Shown: positions 50,134-58,112 of the stretch, piece after piece
How the letters are laid out: each line of letters opens with the position of its first letter
How positions within the stretch are numbered: position 1 is the stretch's first letter
Assembly: GCF_044458865.1 (NCBI RefSeq)
Contig: NZ_JBITIH010000019.1
Location: 62,001 to 126,000 of the forward strand
Source: Micromonospora_G sp044458865
Lineage (GTDB): Bacteria; Actinomycetota; Actinomycetes; Mycobacteriales; Micromonosporaceae
DNA length: 64,000 nucleotides
Reading direction: 5' to 3'
Position numbers and translations under genes: made by a program
Notes under the pieces: generated by a model
Told to the model about the DNA's origin: nothing
Seen by the model: the letters and a program-made list of their open reading frames with translations, nothing else
The model's database searches: none

Positions 50134-52496
50134 GCCGCAACCACCCCGGCCGACGGCCCGGCGTGGGCCGCTGGCGCGCCGACCTCCTCCTCGGCGCCCG
50201 GCTGGTCTTCGCCGGTGGCCGGGAGGGGATTCTGCGCACCGCACTGGCCGCGATCGGCGTCGGCCTCGGCGTGGCGCTGCTGCTGGTCGCCGTCTCGATC
50301 CCGACCATGCTCGGCGAGCAGTCCAGGCGTAGCGATGCCCGCGACGAGCAGTCGTACGGCACCGAGCAGCCCGACGCGGCCCGGAACACCCTGCTGGTGG
50401 CCCAGGCCAACACCACCTTCGGTGAACACGCGATCCGGGGACGGGTGCTGCGCCCGGAGGGCCCCGACGCACCGGTGCCGCCCGGCCTGGATCGACTGCC
50501 CGCACCGGGCGAGATCGTCGTCTCGCCGGCCCTGGCCGACCTGCTCGCCTCCCCGGCGGGCGCCCAGCTCCGACCCCGGTTCGACTACCCGGTCGGTGGG
50601 CTGATCGGCGACGACGGGCTGACCGGTCCTCACGAGTACGCCTACTACCTGGGCAGTGACCAACTGACCCCGCAACAGTCCACGGTCACCCGGATCGATC
50701 GGTTCGGCGTCCCGAACGTCAGTGACGGCCTCGACCCGGTCCTGCTGCTGCTGGTCCTCATCATCCTGGTGGTCCTGCTGCTGCCCATCGCCGTCTTCAT
50801 CGGCACCGCGGTCCGGTTCGGCGGCGAGCAGCGCGACCGCCGGCTGGCCGCCCTGCGGCTGATCGGCGCGGACCGGCGGATGGCGACCCGGATCGCCGCC
50901 GGAGAGTCCCTGGTCAGCGCCGTGCTCGGGCTCGCCGCCGGGGCGGTCTTCTTCGTCGTCGGACGGCAGTTCATCGGTACGGTCTCGCTGCGGGAGATCA
51001 GCGTGTTCCCCACCGACGTACGCCCCGACCCGGCGCTGGCCGCGCTGATCCTGCTCGGGGTGCCGGTCACGGCGGTCGCCGTGGCACTGCTCGCCCTGCG
51101 GCGGGTGGTGATCGAGCCACTCGGGGTGGTCCGCCGGTCCGCCGGCGCACGGCGGCGGCTCTGGTGGCGGCTGATCCTGCCGGTCATCGGCGTCGCGCTG
51201 CTGCTGCCGCTCTTCGGCCAGGTGTACCAGAGCGGGAAGCCGGCCAACCAGGCACAGGTCACCGTCGGTGTGGTGCTCCTGCTCGCCGGGGTGACCGCCG
51301 TGCTGCCCTGGCTGGTCGAAACGGTGGTACGGCGGCTACGTGGCGGCGCCGTCTCCTGGCAGCTCGCCACCCGGCGACTACAGCTCGACAGTGCCGCGTC
51401 CGCCCGCATGGTCAACGGAGTCGCGGTCGCCATCGCCGGCGGCATCGCGCTCCAGATGCTCTTCTCCGGCGTCGCCCCCGACTATCAGCTTCGCACCGGA
51501 CAGGACCCGGCCCGAGCCACCATGTACGGCGCCCTCCCCCTCGACAGCACCGGAGGCGCCAGCACCACGACGATCACCGAACGACTCCGCGCCACCAGCG
51601 GCGTGCGATCCGTGACCCACCTCGTACGCACCGGGGCGACCCTGGCCGAGGGGCCGGCCTTGCCGGATGGCGAACGCCCGAGCTGGCCGCTGCTGGTCGG
51701 TGACTGTGCCGCCCTGGCCGAACTGGCCACCCTGGACCACTGCGTTGACGGCGACAGCTTCGCCGTCAACGACAGCGAGTGGCTCGCCGCCCCACTGCCC
51801 TCCGCCGGGCAACGGCTCAAGATCGGCGCGCCGCACGACGACACGCCCGAACAGCCGTGGACCGTGCCCGCCGGAATACGACCCGCACCGCCTCGGACCG
51901 CTCCCGAGGGCGGCAGACACCCCGGCCTGTTGGTCACCCCTGGGGCGGTGGATCTGGACGCCGTCTCCGACCGGACCATGCTCGTCTACCTGACGCTCGA
52001 CCCGACCGAGCCAGCCGCCGAGGAACAGGTACGCAACACCGTCGCCGACATCAGCCCACTGGTCGAGGTCTACTCGTTGGCCCCCTCCGAGGAGGACAGC
52101 ACGTTCCGCGACATCCGCCGGGGGCTCTTCATCGGGGTGGTCGCGGTGATGCTGCTGCTCGGCGCCAGCCTGCTGGTCACCACCCTGGAACAGCTACGGG
52201 AGCGGCGCCGGCTGCTCGCCGTACTGGTGGCCTTCGGCACCCGGCGCAGCACCATGAGCTGGTCGGTGCTCTTCCAGACCGCCGTGCCGGTGCTGCTCGG
52301 AATGGCTCTGGCCACCGTTCTCGGCACCGCGCTGGGCGCGGTGCTGCAACGGGTGGTGCGGGAACCCGTACGCCTGGACTGGTCCAGCCTGGCCCAGCTC
52401 GCCGGGGTCGGCGGTGGCGTGGTGCTGCTGGTGACCGTACTCAGCCTGCCGGCGCTCTGGCGTCTGATGCGCCCGGACGGCCTCCGTAGCGAATGA
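50130..52496 (+). CDS. FtsX-like ABC transporter permease
   Basis: This is the membrane partner of the preceding ATPase. The 788-residue protein has about ten helices: one N-terminal, a block of three to five in the middle (about 205-440) and three at the C-terminus, with two large extracytoplasmic domains. Segments such as RDRRLAALRLIGADRRMATR and QLRERRRLLAVLVAFGTRRS are the coupling loops of the FtsX/MacB fold. With a PadR switch, export of a peptide, lipid or antibiotic is likely; the substrate is unknown. Confidence 0.88.
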   Translation: MSRNHPGRRPGVGRWRADLLLGARLVFAGGREGILRTALAAIGVGLGVALLLVAVSIPTMLGEQSRRSDARDEQSYGTEQPDAARNTLLVAQANTTFGEHAIRGRVLRPEGPDAPVPPGLDRLPAPGEIVVSPALADLLASPAGAQLRPRFDYPVGGLIGDDGLTGPHEYAYYLGSDQLTPQQSTVTRIDRFGVPNVSDGLDPVLLLLVLIILVVLLLPIAVFIGTAVRFGGEQRDRRLAALRLIGADRRMATRIAAGESLVSAVLGLAAGAVFFVVGRQFIGTVSLREISVFPTDVRPDPALAALILLGVPVTAVAVALLALRRVVIEPLGVVRRSAGARRRLWWRLILPVIGVALLLPLFGQVYQSGKPANQAQVTVGVVLLLAGVTAVLPWLVETVVRRLRGGAVSWQLATRRLQLDSAASARMVNGVAVAIAGGIALQMLFSGVAPDYQLRTGQDPARATMYGALPLDSTGGASTTTITERLRATSGVRSVTHLVRTGATLAEGPALPDGERPSWPLLVGDCAALAELATLDHCVDGDSFAVNDSEWLAAPLPSAGQRLKIGAPHDDTPEQPWTVPAGIRPAPPRTAPEGGRHPGLLVTPGAVDLDAVSDRTMLVYLTLDPTEPAAEEQVRNTVADISPLVEVYSLAPSEEDSTFRDIRRGLFIGVVAVMLLLGASLLVTTLEQLRERRRLLAVLVAFGTRRSTMSWSVLFQTAVPVLLGMALATVLGTALGAVLQRVVREPVRLDWSSLAQLAGVGGGVVLLVTVLSLPALWRLMRPDGLRSE

Positions 52497-52519
52497 CCCT
52501 GCCGCCCCCGCCCGGGGCG

Positions 52520-52571
52520 TTAGGAAGGGCCCCTTCCTCTACCGAAAACGATAAGAAGGGGCCCTTCCTTC
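52520..52571. terminator. Palindromic repeat family, copy C (bidirectional terminator-like)
   Basis: TTAGGAAGGGCCCCTTCCTCT (52520-52540), loop ACCGAAAACG and ATAAGAAGGGGCCCTTCCTTC (52551-52571) form a long stem between the converging permease and desaturase genes. The loop nearly equals that of copy B. Confidence 0.85.
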
Positions 52572-52572
52572 G

Positions 52573-53517
52573 TCAGCGGGCGAGGCGGGCGAGCCGGGCG
52601 TCGCGCTTCTCCTCGAAGCGGGAGGCGGCCTTGTCCAACTCGTCCAGGTGCGCGGCCAACTGCTCGCGGGCCGCCTCGCCGTCGGCGTCCAGGCCGGTGA
52701 CGTTCCAGACGTCCCACTGGCGCAGCACCGGCACCAGCACCTCGTCCCGGTGCTGCCGCAGGTCGTAGATGCCGGCCAGGGCGATCGCCACCGACTTGCG
52801 GGCGAAACCGTCGATGCCGTTGCCCGGCATCTGGAAGTCCGCGGCCACGTCCGCCACCGCGCGCATCGCCTGGCTCGGGGCCAGCTCGAACGCGGCGGCG
52901 AGCAGGTTGCGATAGAAGATCATGTGCAGGTTCTCGTCGGCGGCGACCCGGGCCAACAACTGCTCGCAGAGCGGGTCACCGGTCACCCGGCCGGTGTTGC
53001 GGTGCGAGATCCGGGTGGCGAGTTCCTGGAAGGAGACGTACGCCAACGAGTGCAGCACCTCGTCGGAGTGCTCGTTGACGTACCCGGTGGACATGTGGAC
53101 CATCCGCGCTCGCTCCAGCGCCACCGGGTCGACCGCCCGGGTGACGGTCAGGTAGTCACGGATCGCCGTCCCGTGCCGACCCTCCTCGGCGGTCCACCGG
53201 TGCACCCAGGTCCCCCAGGCGCCGTCCCGGCCGAACTGCGTCGCGATCTCGTGGTGGTACGACGGCAGGTTGTCCTCGGTGAGCAGGTTGACCACCAGGG
53301 CCGTCCGGGCCACCTCGGGGAGGGAGGTGTCCTCCGGCGACCATGCCTCGCCACCCAGCACCCCGTCGAACGTCCGCCCGTCGCTCCACGGCACGTACTC
53401 GTGCGGGAACCACTCCTTCGCGACCGCGAGGTGCCGGTCGAGGTTCTGGGCGACGATGGGGTCCAGCTCGGTCAGCAACTCGGTCTGGCTGAGCGGACGG
53501 GTGATGGCGGCGGTCAC
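52573..53517 (-). CDS. Acyl-ACP desaturase (di-iron)
   Basis: This is a soluble ferritin-like enzyme that puts a double bond into ACP-bound fatty acids. The 314-residue protein has the di-iron motifs EDNLPSYHHEI, WTAEEGRHGTAIRDYL (first ExxH) and VAADENLHMIFYRN (second ExxH). It is close to the DesA group of actinobacteria. The GTG start at 53517 has AGGGAGAG upstream, and a 31-bp palindrome lies 9 nt before it. It would adjust membrane fluidity. Confidence 0.9.
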   Translation of the reverse strand: MTAAITRPLSQTELLTELDPIVAQNLDRHLAVAKEWFPHEYVPWSDGRTFDGVLGGEAWSPEDTSLPEVARTALVVNLLTEDNLPSYHHEIATQFGRDGAWGTWVHRWTAEEGRHGTAIRDYLTVTRAVDPVALERARMVHMSTGYVNEHSDEVLHSLAYVSFQELATRISHRNTGRVTGDPLCEQLLARVAADENLHMIFYRNLLAAAFELAPSQAMRAVADVAADFQMPGNGIDGFARKSVAIALAGIYDLRQHRDEVLVPVLRQWDVWNVTGLDADGEAAREQLAAHLDELDKAASRFEEKRDARLARLAR

Positions 53518-53525
53518 AGGCTCTC

Positions 53526-53556
53526 CCTACGGTGGCGTAAGTTACGCAACCGTAGG
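53526..53556. promoter_or_regulatory. 31-bp palindromic operator before the desaturase gene
   Basis: CCTACGGT-G-GCGTAA (53526-53540), central G and TTACGC-A-ACCGTAGG (53542-53556) form a near-perfect palindrome with one mismatched pair. TetR-type fatty-acid regulators bind sites of this size and shape. The regulator is not encoded next to the gene. Confidence 0.7.
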
Positions 53557-53617
53557 TCAAGTCCATCGCCAACGCCAGTCCGACCGCTCAGCCATTCCGG
53601 ACGAGTCCCCCGTTCGG

Positions 53618-53686
53618 CTCAGCCGCGCACGCGACCTCGACTCAGCCGGGCACGCGACCTCGACTCAGCCGGGCACGCGACCTCGG
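53618..53686. repeat. Three 23-bp tandem repeats after hisS
   Basis: Three units of the form CTCAGCCGSGCACGCGACCT plus CGA or CGG start at 53618, 53641 and 53664, with one or two differences between units. A partial fourth covers the hisS stop. No function is apparent. Confidence 0.85.
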
Positions 53687-53687
53687 C

Positions 53688-55016
53688 TCAGCTGACCAGG
53701 GGACGGAGGTCCTCGACGGGCGGCGTCCAGTCGTCCGGGGTGGCCGGCGTCTGCTCACCGGAACGGATGTCCTTGACCTCGTCCACCGCCCCGTCGGCAC
53801 CTGGGAACCAGACGTACGGGATGCCGCGCCGCTCGGCGAAGCGGATCTGCCGGCCGTACTTCGCCGCCGACGGCGAGACCTCGGTGGCGATCCCGCGCCG
53901 CCGCAGCGCCGCCGCGATCCGGTCACTGGCCGGTCGGTGCTCCTCGTCGGCGAGCGCCACCAGCACGCAGGTCGGCACCGACCGGGAGACGTTCAGCTCA
54001 CCGGCGCCGAAGAGCAGGCCGAGCAGCCGGGTCACACCGATCGAGATGCCGACGCCGGGGAAGGTGGCCGAGCCGGCGGTGGCGAGGTTGTCGTACCGGC
54101 CACCGGAGCAGATCGAGCCGAACCGCTCGTAGCCGCGCATCTGGGTCTCGTAGACCGTACCGGTGTAGTAGTCCAGGCCACGCGCGATGCGCAGGTCGGC
54201 GACGCAGAGCCCGGGCGAGTGCGCGGCGGCGGTCTCCACCACCGTGACCAACTCGGCCAGCCCCTCGTCGAGCAGCGGGTGCTCCACCCCGAGCGCCCGG
54301 ACCGCGTCGGCGAACGAGCCGTCCGGCGCACTGATCTCGGCCAGGGCCAGACACGCCTTGGCCTGGGACTCGGTGGCCCCGGCGGTCTCGACCAACAGCG
54401 CCGCGACCCGTTCCGGCCCGATCTTGTCCAGCTTGTCCACCGCGCGCAGCGCGGCGTCCGGGTCGGTCAGCCCGATGCCCCGGTAGAAGCCCTCGCTGAC
54501 CTTGCGGTTGTTCACCTGGATCACGATCGGCGGGATCGGCAGGCTGCTGAGGGCGTCGCCGATGACCAGCGGCAACTCGGCCTCGTAGTGCGCCGGAAGG
54601 GTGTCCCGGTCGACGATGTCGATGTCGGCCTGGAGGAACTCCCGGTAGCGCCCCTCCTGTGGCCGCTCACCCCGCCACACCTTCTGGATCTGGTAGCGCC
54701 GGAACGGGAACTGCAGCTTGCCGGCGTTCTCCAGCACGTACCGGGCGAACGGCACGGTCAGGTCGAAGTGCAGGCCGAGCGCGTCGTCGCCGGTCGGGCC
54801 GCCCGGATCCTCCTGCAACCGGCGTACGAGGTAGACCTCCTTGGAGGTCTCACCCTTGCGGAGTAGCTGGTCCAACGGCTCGACCGACCGGGTCTCCAGC
54901 GGCGCGAAGCCGTACAGCTCGAATGTCCGCTGGATCTGGCCGATCACGTACTGCTCGATCATCCGCTGCGGCGGGGCCCACTCGGGAAAGCCGGAGATGG
55001 GGGACGGCTTGCTCAT
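53688..55016 (-). CDS. hisS: Histidyl-tRNA synthetase
   Basis: This enzyme charges tRNA-His. The 442-residue class II enzyme has MSKPSPISGFPEWAPPQ at the start, the catalytic RYQIQKVWRGERPQEGRYRE region (motif 2), LDYYTGTVYE (histidine-binding), SGGRYDNL, and the anticodon domain. Two adjacent ATG codons occur at 55019 and 55016; AAGGAG sits 4 nt before the second, which I use. The stop lies inside a short tandem-repeat tract. Confidence 0.95.
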   Translation of the reverse strand: MSKPSPISGFPEWAPPQRMIEQYVIGQIQRTFELYGFAPLETRSVEPLDQLLRKGETSKEVYLVRRLQEDPGGPTGDDALGLHFDLTVPFARYVLENAGKLQFPFRRYQIQKVWRGERPQEGRYREFLQADIDIVDRDTLPAHYEAELPLVIGDALSSLPIPPIVIQVNNRKVSEGFYRGIGLTDPDAALRAVDKLDKIGPERVAALLVETAGATESQAKACLALAEISAPDGSFADAVRALGVEHPLLDEGLAELVTVVETAAAHSPGLCVADLRIARGLDYYTGTVYETQMRGYERFGSICSGGRYDNLATAGSATFPGVGISIGVTRLLGLLFGAGELNVSRSVPTCVLVALADEEHRPASDRIAAALRRRGIATEVSPSAAKYGRQIRFAERRGIPYVWFPGADGAVDEVKDIRSGEQTPATPDDWTPPVEDLRPLVS

Positions 55017-55081
55017 CATGCTCCTTGGACTTCCGCGCGGACGCGCGGATTCGGTGACGCGAGGCGGCGCGAGTGGGCGGG

Positions 55082-55801
55082 CTACCAGTTGGGACGGGCA
55101 GCGGCGGGCCGCACGTCGTCCGGCATACCCGCCTGACGCAGGTACGGGTTGCTCGCGCGCTCTCGGCCGATGGTGGTGTCGGGGCCGTGGCCGGGCAGGA
55201 CGACGGTGTCGTCGGCGAGCGGGAGGATCTTCTCCCGCAGGCTGCTCAGCATGGTGGGCATGCTGCCGCCCGGCAGGTCGGTGCGTCCGATCGAGCCGGC
55301 GAAGAGGACGTCCCCGGTGAGGCAGATCTGGTCCGCGTCCCAGGGAGAGCCGGCTGCCGGCAGACGGAAGAGCACCGACCCGCCGGTATGGCCCGGGGCG
55401 TGGTCGACGGTGATCTCCAGGCCGGCCAGGCTCATGGTCGCGCCGTCGGTCAGCTCGGCCACGTCCTCCGGCTCGGAGTACTCCAGCCTCCCGCCGAGCA
55501 TCTGGGTGATGTCCACGGAGAACCCCTTGGACGGGTTGGCGAGCATCTCCCGGTCGCCCGGGTGCACGTAAGCCGTGATCCCCCGGGCGCCGCAGACCGG
55601 CGCGACCGAGAAGGTGTGGTCCAGATGGCCGTGGGTCAGCAGTACGGCGACAGGCTGTAAACGGTGCTCGGCGAGCAGATCGTCGAGCTGGTCGACGACC
55701 CCGATACCCGGGTCGACCACGACACACTGCTCTCCGGGCGCGGGCGCGACCACGTAGCAGTTGGTGCCGAAGGTGTCCGCGGGAAACCCGGCGACGAACA
55801 C
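55082..55801 (-). CDS. MBL-fold hydrolase (glyoxalase II-like)
   Basis: The role is unknown, but the position beside hisS and relA is conserved in actinobacteria. The 239-residue protein has the zinc motifs LLTHGHLDHTFSV, VDHAPGHTGGSVL, ICLTGDVLFAGSIGRTDLPG and VLPGHGPDTTIGRERASNPY. The full set of metal ligands is present, which supports a binuclear hydrolase active on thioester-like substrates. Confidence 0.9.
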   Translation of the reverse strand: MFVAGFPADTFGTNCYVVAPAPGEQCVVVDPGIGVVDQLDDLLAEHRLQPVAVLLTHGHLDHTFSVAPVCGARGITAYVHPGDREMLANPSKGFSVDITQMLGGRLEYSEPEDVAELTDGATMSLAGLEITVDHAPGHTGGSVLFRLPAAGSPWDADQICLTGDVLFAGSIGRTDLPGGSMPTMLSSLREKILPLADDTVVLPGHGPDTTIGRERASNPYLRQAGMPDDVRPAAARPNW

Positions 55802-56169
55802 GGCTGCCCCCTCCCGTCGACGTCTGAAGTCATCCGCAGCCTAGCCCGCCGGTCAGGGCGAGCGGCGCGGCACACGTACGGTCCCATCCGTGGGGCCGAC
55901 CACACCACCGGATGGGGGACTTCGTACGACGTACGTAACATTTGAGCCGAGTCGGGGTCGAACGACGTGGGGGAAATATCCGAAAGGCCGGTCTACCGCC
56001 TCGGGGTGAGACCGCCCGGGGCACCGGATTCTCCCACCGGCCACCTCGTACACCACATTCTCAGCGGATGGCCGTACACTCTGGCGGGCGTGTGGCGTGG
56101 CGCACTTGACGTCCGACGGCGAGTAGGTGGCCGTCCGCCACAACCAGGGTAGAGGGAAAAGGAGCGCGG
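55802..56169. other. Divergent promoter region between the MBL gene and the first cyclophilin gene
   Basis: This 368-nt stretch holds the promoters of both flanking units. I see the ribosome site AAAAGGAGC just before 56170 and GTACGACGTACGTAAC near 55924, a partly palindromic tract that could bind a regulator. A TTGACG at 56107 lacks a clear -10. No gene is supported. Confidence 0.6.
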
Positions 56170-57063
56170 GTGGCTTCCAGCAGGGACCGGCAGCGCAAGT
56201 TGGCGCGCGCCAAGCTCGACCGGCAGATGGCTCGGCGAGCCGCCTCCGTCCGGCGGCGGCGACAGATCCAGGCCGGGGTCGGCGCGGCTCTCGCGCTGGC
56301 GCTGATCGTGGTCGGCTCGGTCTGGGCGCTCGGCGGTTTCGACCGCGAGCCAAGCCCGGCGGCAGCACCGGAGATCTGCGCCTGGACCCCGCAGGAGGCG
56401 AGTTCGAACGCCAACCTCAAGGACGTCGGCGTACCGGCAACCACCGGGCTGGCGACCGCCGGAACCCGCCCGATGACCATCACCACGAACCAGGGCAACC
56501 CGGTCACGGTCGATCTCGACCTGACCAACGCGCCCTGCGCCGGGGCGAGCTTCGCCCACCTGGCCAGCCGGTCGTTCTACGACAACACCAACTGCCACGA
56601 GATCACCGCCGAAGGCGCACTGCGCTGCGGCGACCCGAGCGGCACCGGGCTGGGCGGCCCGACGTACACGTTCACCAGCGAGAACGTACCGACGGCGCCG
56701 GCACCCAGCCCGTCGGCGAGCCCCTCGCCCAGCACCTCGCCGCTCTACCCCGCCGGGACCGTCGCCCTGATCGGCAGCGCTCCCGGTGCCAACGGCAGCC
56801 AGTTCCTGATCTTCTACAAGGACTTCAGCCCGGCCACGCCGAGCTACCCGATCGTCGGCAAGGTCAACTCCGGCCTCGACGTGATCCAGAAGATCGGCAC
56901 CATGGAACGGGTGGACAATGGCAGCGGTGAGCAGGTGAAACCGAAGACCGACGTGGTGATCCAGAGCCTCACCGTCGGCGAGGTCTCCCCTGACGCGCCG
57001 CCCGCCGCACCGCCGGCGGCGACCCCGACCGCCACCTCCACGGCGGCGGCCGGGCAGTCCTGA
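56170..57063 (+). CDS. Membrane-anchored cyclophilin-like protein lacking the catalytic Arg
   Basis: This has the peptidyl-prolyl isomerase (cyclophilin) fold outside the membrane. The 297-residue protein has a basic head, one helix (VGAALALALIVVGSVWALGG) and the PPIase domain (about 95-275) with GASFAHLASRSFYDNTNCHE and GANGSQFLIFYKD. Odd: where active cyclophilins have FHR (and its neighbour below has CHR), this one has CHE, so the catalytic Arg is lost. Four cysteines match those of the neighbour. A Ser/Pro insert and a Pro/Thr/Ala tail are present. GTG start with AAAGGAGC upstream. Confidence 0.85.
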   Translation: MASSRDRQRKLARAKLDRQMARRAASVRRRRQIQAGVGAALALALIVVGSVWALGGFDREPSPAAAPEICAWTPQEASSNANLKDVGVPATTGLATAGTRPMTITTNQGNPVTVDLDLTNAPCAGASFAHLASRSFYDNTNCHEITAEGALRCGDPSGTGLGGPTYTFTSENVPTAPAPSPSASPSPSTSPLYPAGTVALIGSAPGANGSQFLIFYKDFSPATPSYPIVGKVNSGLDVIQKIGTMERVDNGSGEQVKPKTDVVIQSLTVGEVSPDAPPAAPPAATPTATSTAAAGQS

Positions 57064-57127
57064 GCAGAGCCCCAGACACCAGCCGCGGACGCAGCACCGC
57101 AGCGTAGATAGCCCAGGAGGAGTCACC

Positions 57128-57967
57128 GTGACGTCCACGAGAGAGCGGCAGCGCGCCGCGGCGCGGGCACGGCTCGAACGGGAGATGGCCCAGCGGGCCA
57201 CCGCCGCCCGCAAGCGCCGCCAGCTCCAGACGACCGTCGGCGCCGGACTGGCCCTGCTGCTGGTCATCGCCGGCACCGTCTGGCTGGTCGCCAGCCTCGG
57301 CGACGACGACAAGTCGACCGACACCGCCACCCCCGCCGCCGGCACCACCCAGTGCGTCTGGACCGACCTGCCGGCGGAACAGCGCTCGCCCACGACCAAG
57401 GACGTCGGACTGCCGCCGGCCACCGCGCCGAACGCCGGCTCGCAGACGATGACCATCGACACCGGGCTCGGGCCGATCACCGCGAAGCTGGACCTGAGCA
57501 AGGTGCCGTGCACCGCAGCGAGCTTCACCCACCTGGCGGAGAAGAACTTCTTCGACAACACCAAGTGCCACCGGCTTGTCACCGAGGGCCTCAAGGTGCT
57601 GCAGTGCGGCGACCCGAGCGCCACCGGAGCGGGCTGGCGCGACAGTGACGGCACCGGCGGTCCGAGCTACCGGATGGCCGAGGAGAACCTGCCGACCGAG
57701 CAGCGCCCGCCGTACCCGGCCGGGGTCATCGCGATGGCCAACTCCGGCCAGCCCGGCACCAGCGGAAGCCAGTTCTTCATCGTCTACGGCGACTCGGAGC
57801 TTGACGCGACCTACACGGTCCTGGGCACGGTCACCGGCGGAATGGACCTGGTCAACCAGGTCGGCGCGGCCGGCGACGACGGCGCTTTCGCCCAGCAGGC
57901 CGGCGGCGGCCACCCGAAGAAGGAAGTTCTGATCAACAAGATCACGATGAGCCCGGTGGCGAGCTGA
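57128..57967 (+). CDS. Membrane-anchored cyclophilin-type peptidyl-prolyl isomerase
   Basis: This is a predicted extracytoplasmic prolyl isomerase that helps fold exported proteins. The 279-residue protein has a basic head, one helix (GLALLLVIAGTVWLVASLG), and the PPIase domain with AASFTHLAEKNFFDNTKCHR (catalytic Arg kept), QCGDPSATGAG, and GTSGSQFFIVYGDSELD. Four cysteines match the upstream paralogue. The GTG has AGGAGG upstream. The two genes are tandem duplicates 64 nt apart. Confidence 0.9.
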   Translation: MTSTRERQRAAARARLEREMAQRATAARKRRQLQTTVGAGLALLLVIAGTVWLVASLGDDDKSTDTATPAAGTTQCVWTDLPAEQRSPTTKDVGLPPATAPNAGSQTMTIDTGLGPITAKLDLSKVPCTAASFTHLAEKNFFDNTKCHRLVTEGLKVLQCGDPSATGAGWRDSDGTGGPSYRMAEENLPTEQRPPYPAGVIAMANSGQPGTSGSQFFIVYGDSELDATYTVLGTVTGGMDLVNQVGAAGDDGAFAQQAGGGHPKKEVLINKITMSPVAS

Positions 57968-57998
57968 GTTTCCGGACACCTTCCGCCACCACGGACGA

Positions 57999-58032
57999 AA
58001 AGGGGCGGCCCGCTTCGGCGGGCCGCCCCTTT
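57999..58032. terminator. Bidirectional terminator between the cyclophilin genes and relA
   Basis: AAAGGGGCGGCCCGC (57999-58013), tetraloop TTCG and GCGGGCCGCCCCTTT (58018-58032) form a perfect 15-bp stem with A/T flanks, placed between converging transcripts. Confidence 0.92.
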
Positions 58033-58112
58033 GGTTCGTACGTCCTACGTTTCCTGCGCGCTTCCCGGCGCCCCCACCGGGGCGCCGGGCCGGGTCACAC
58101 CGCCGACGCTGG

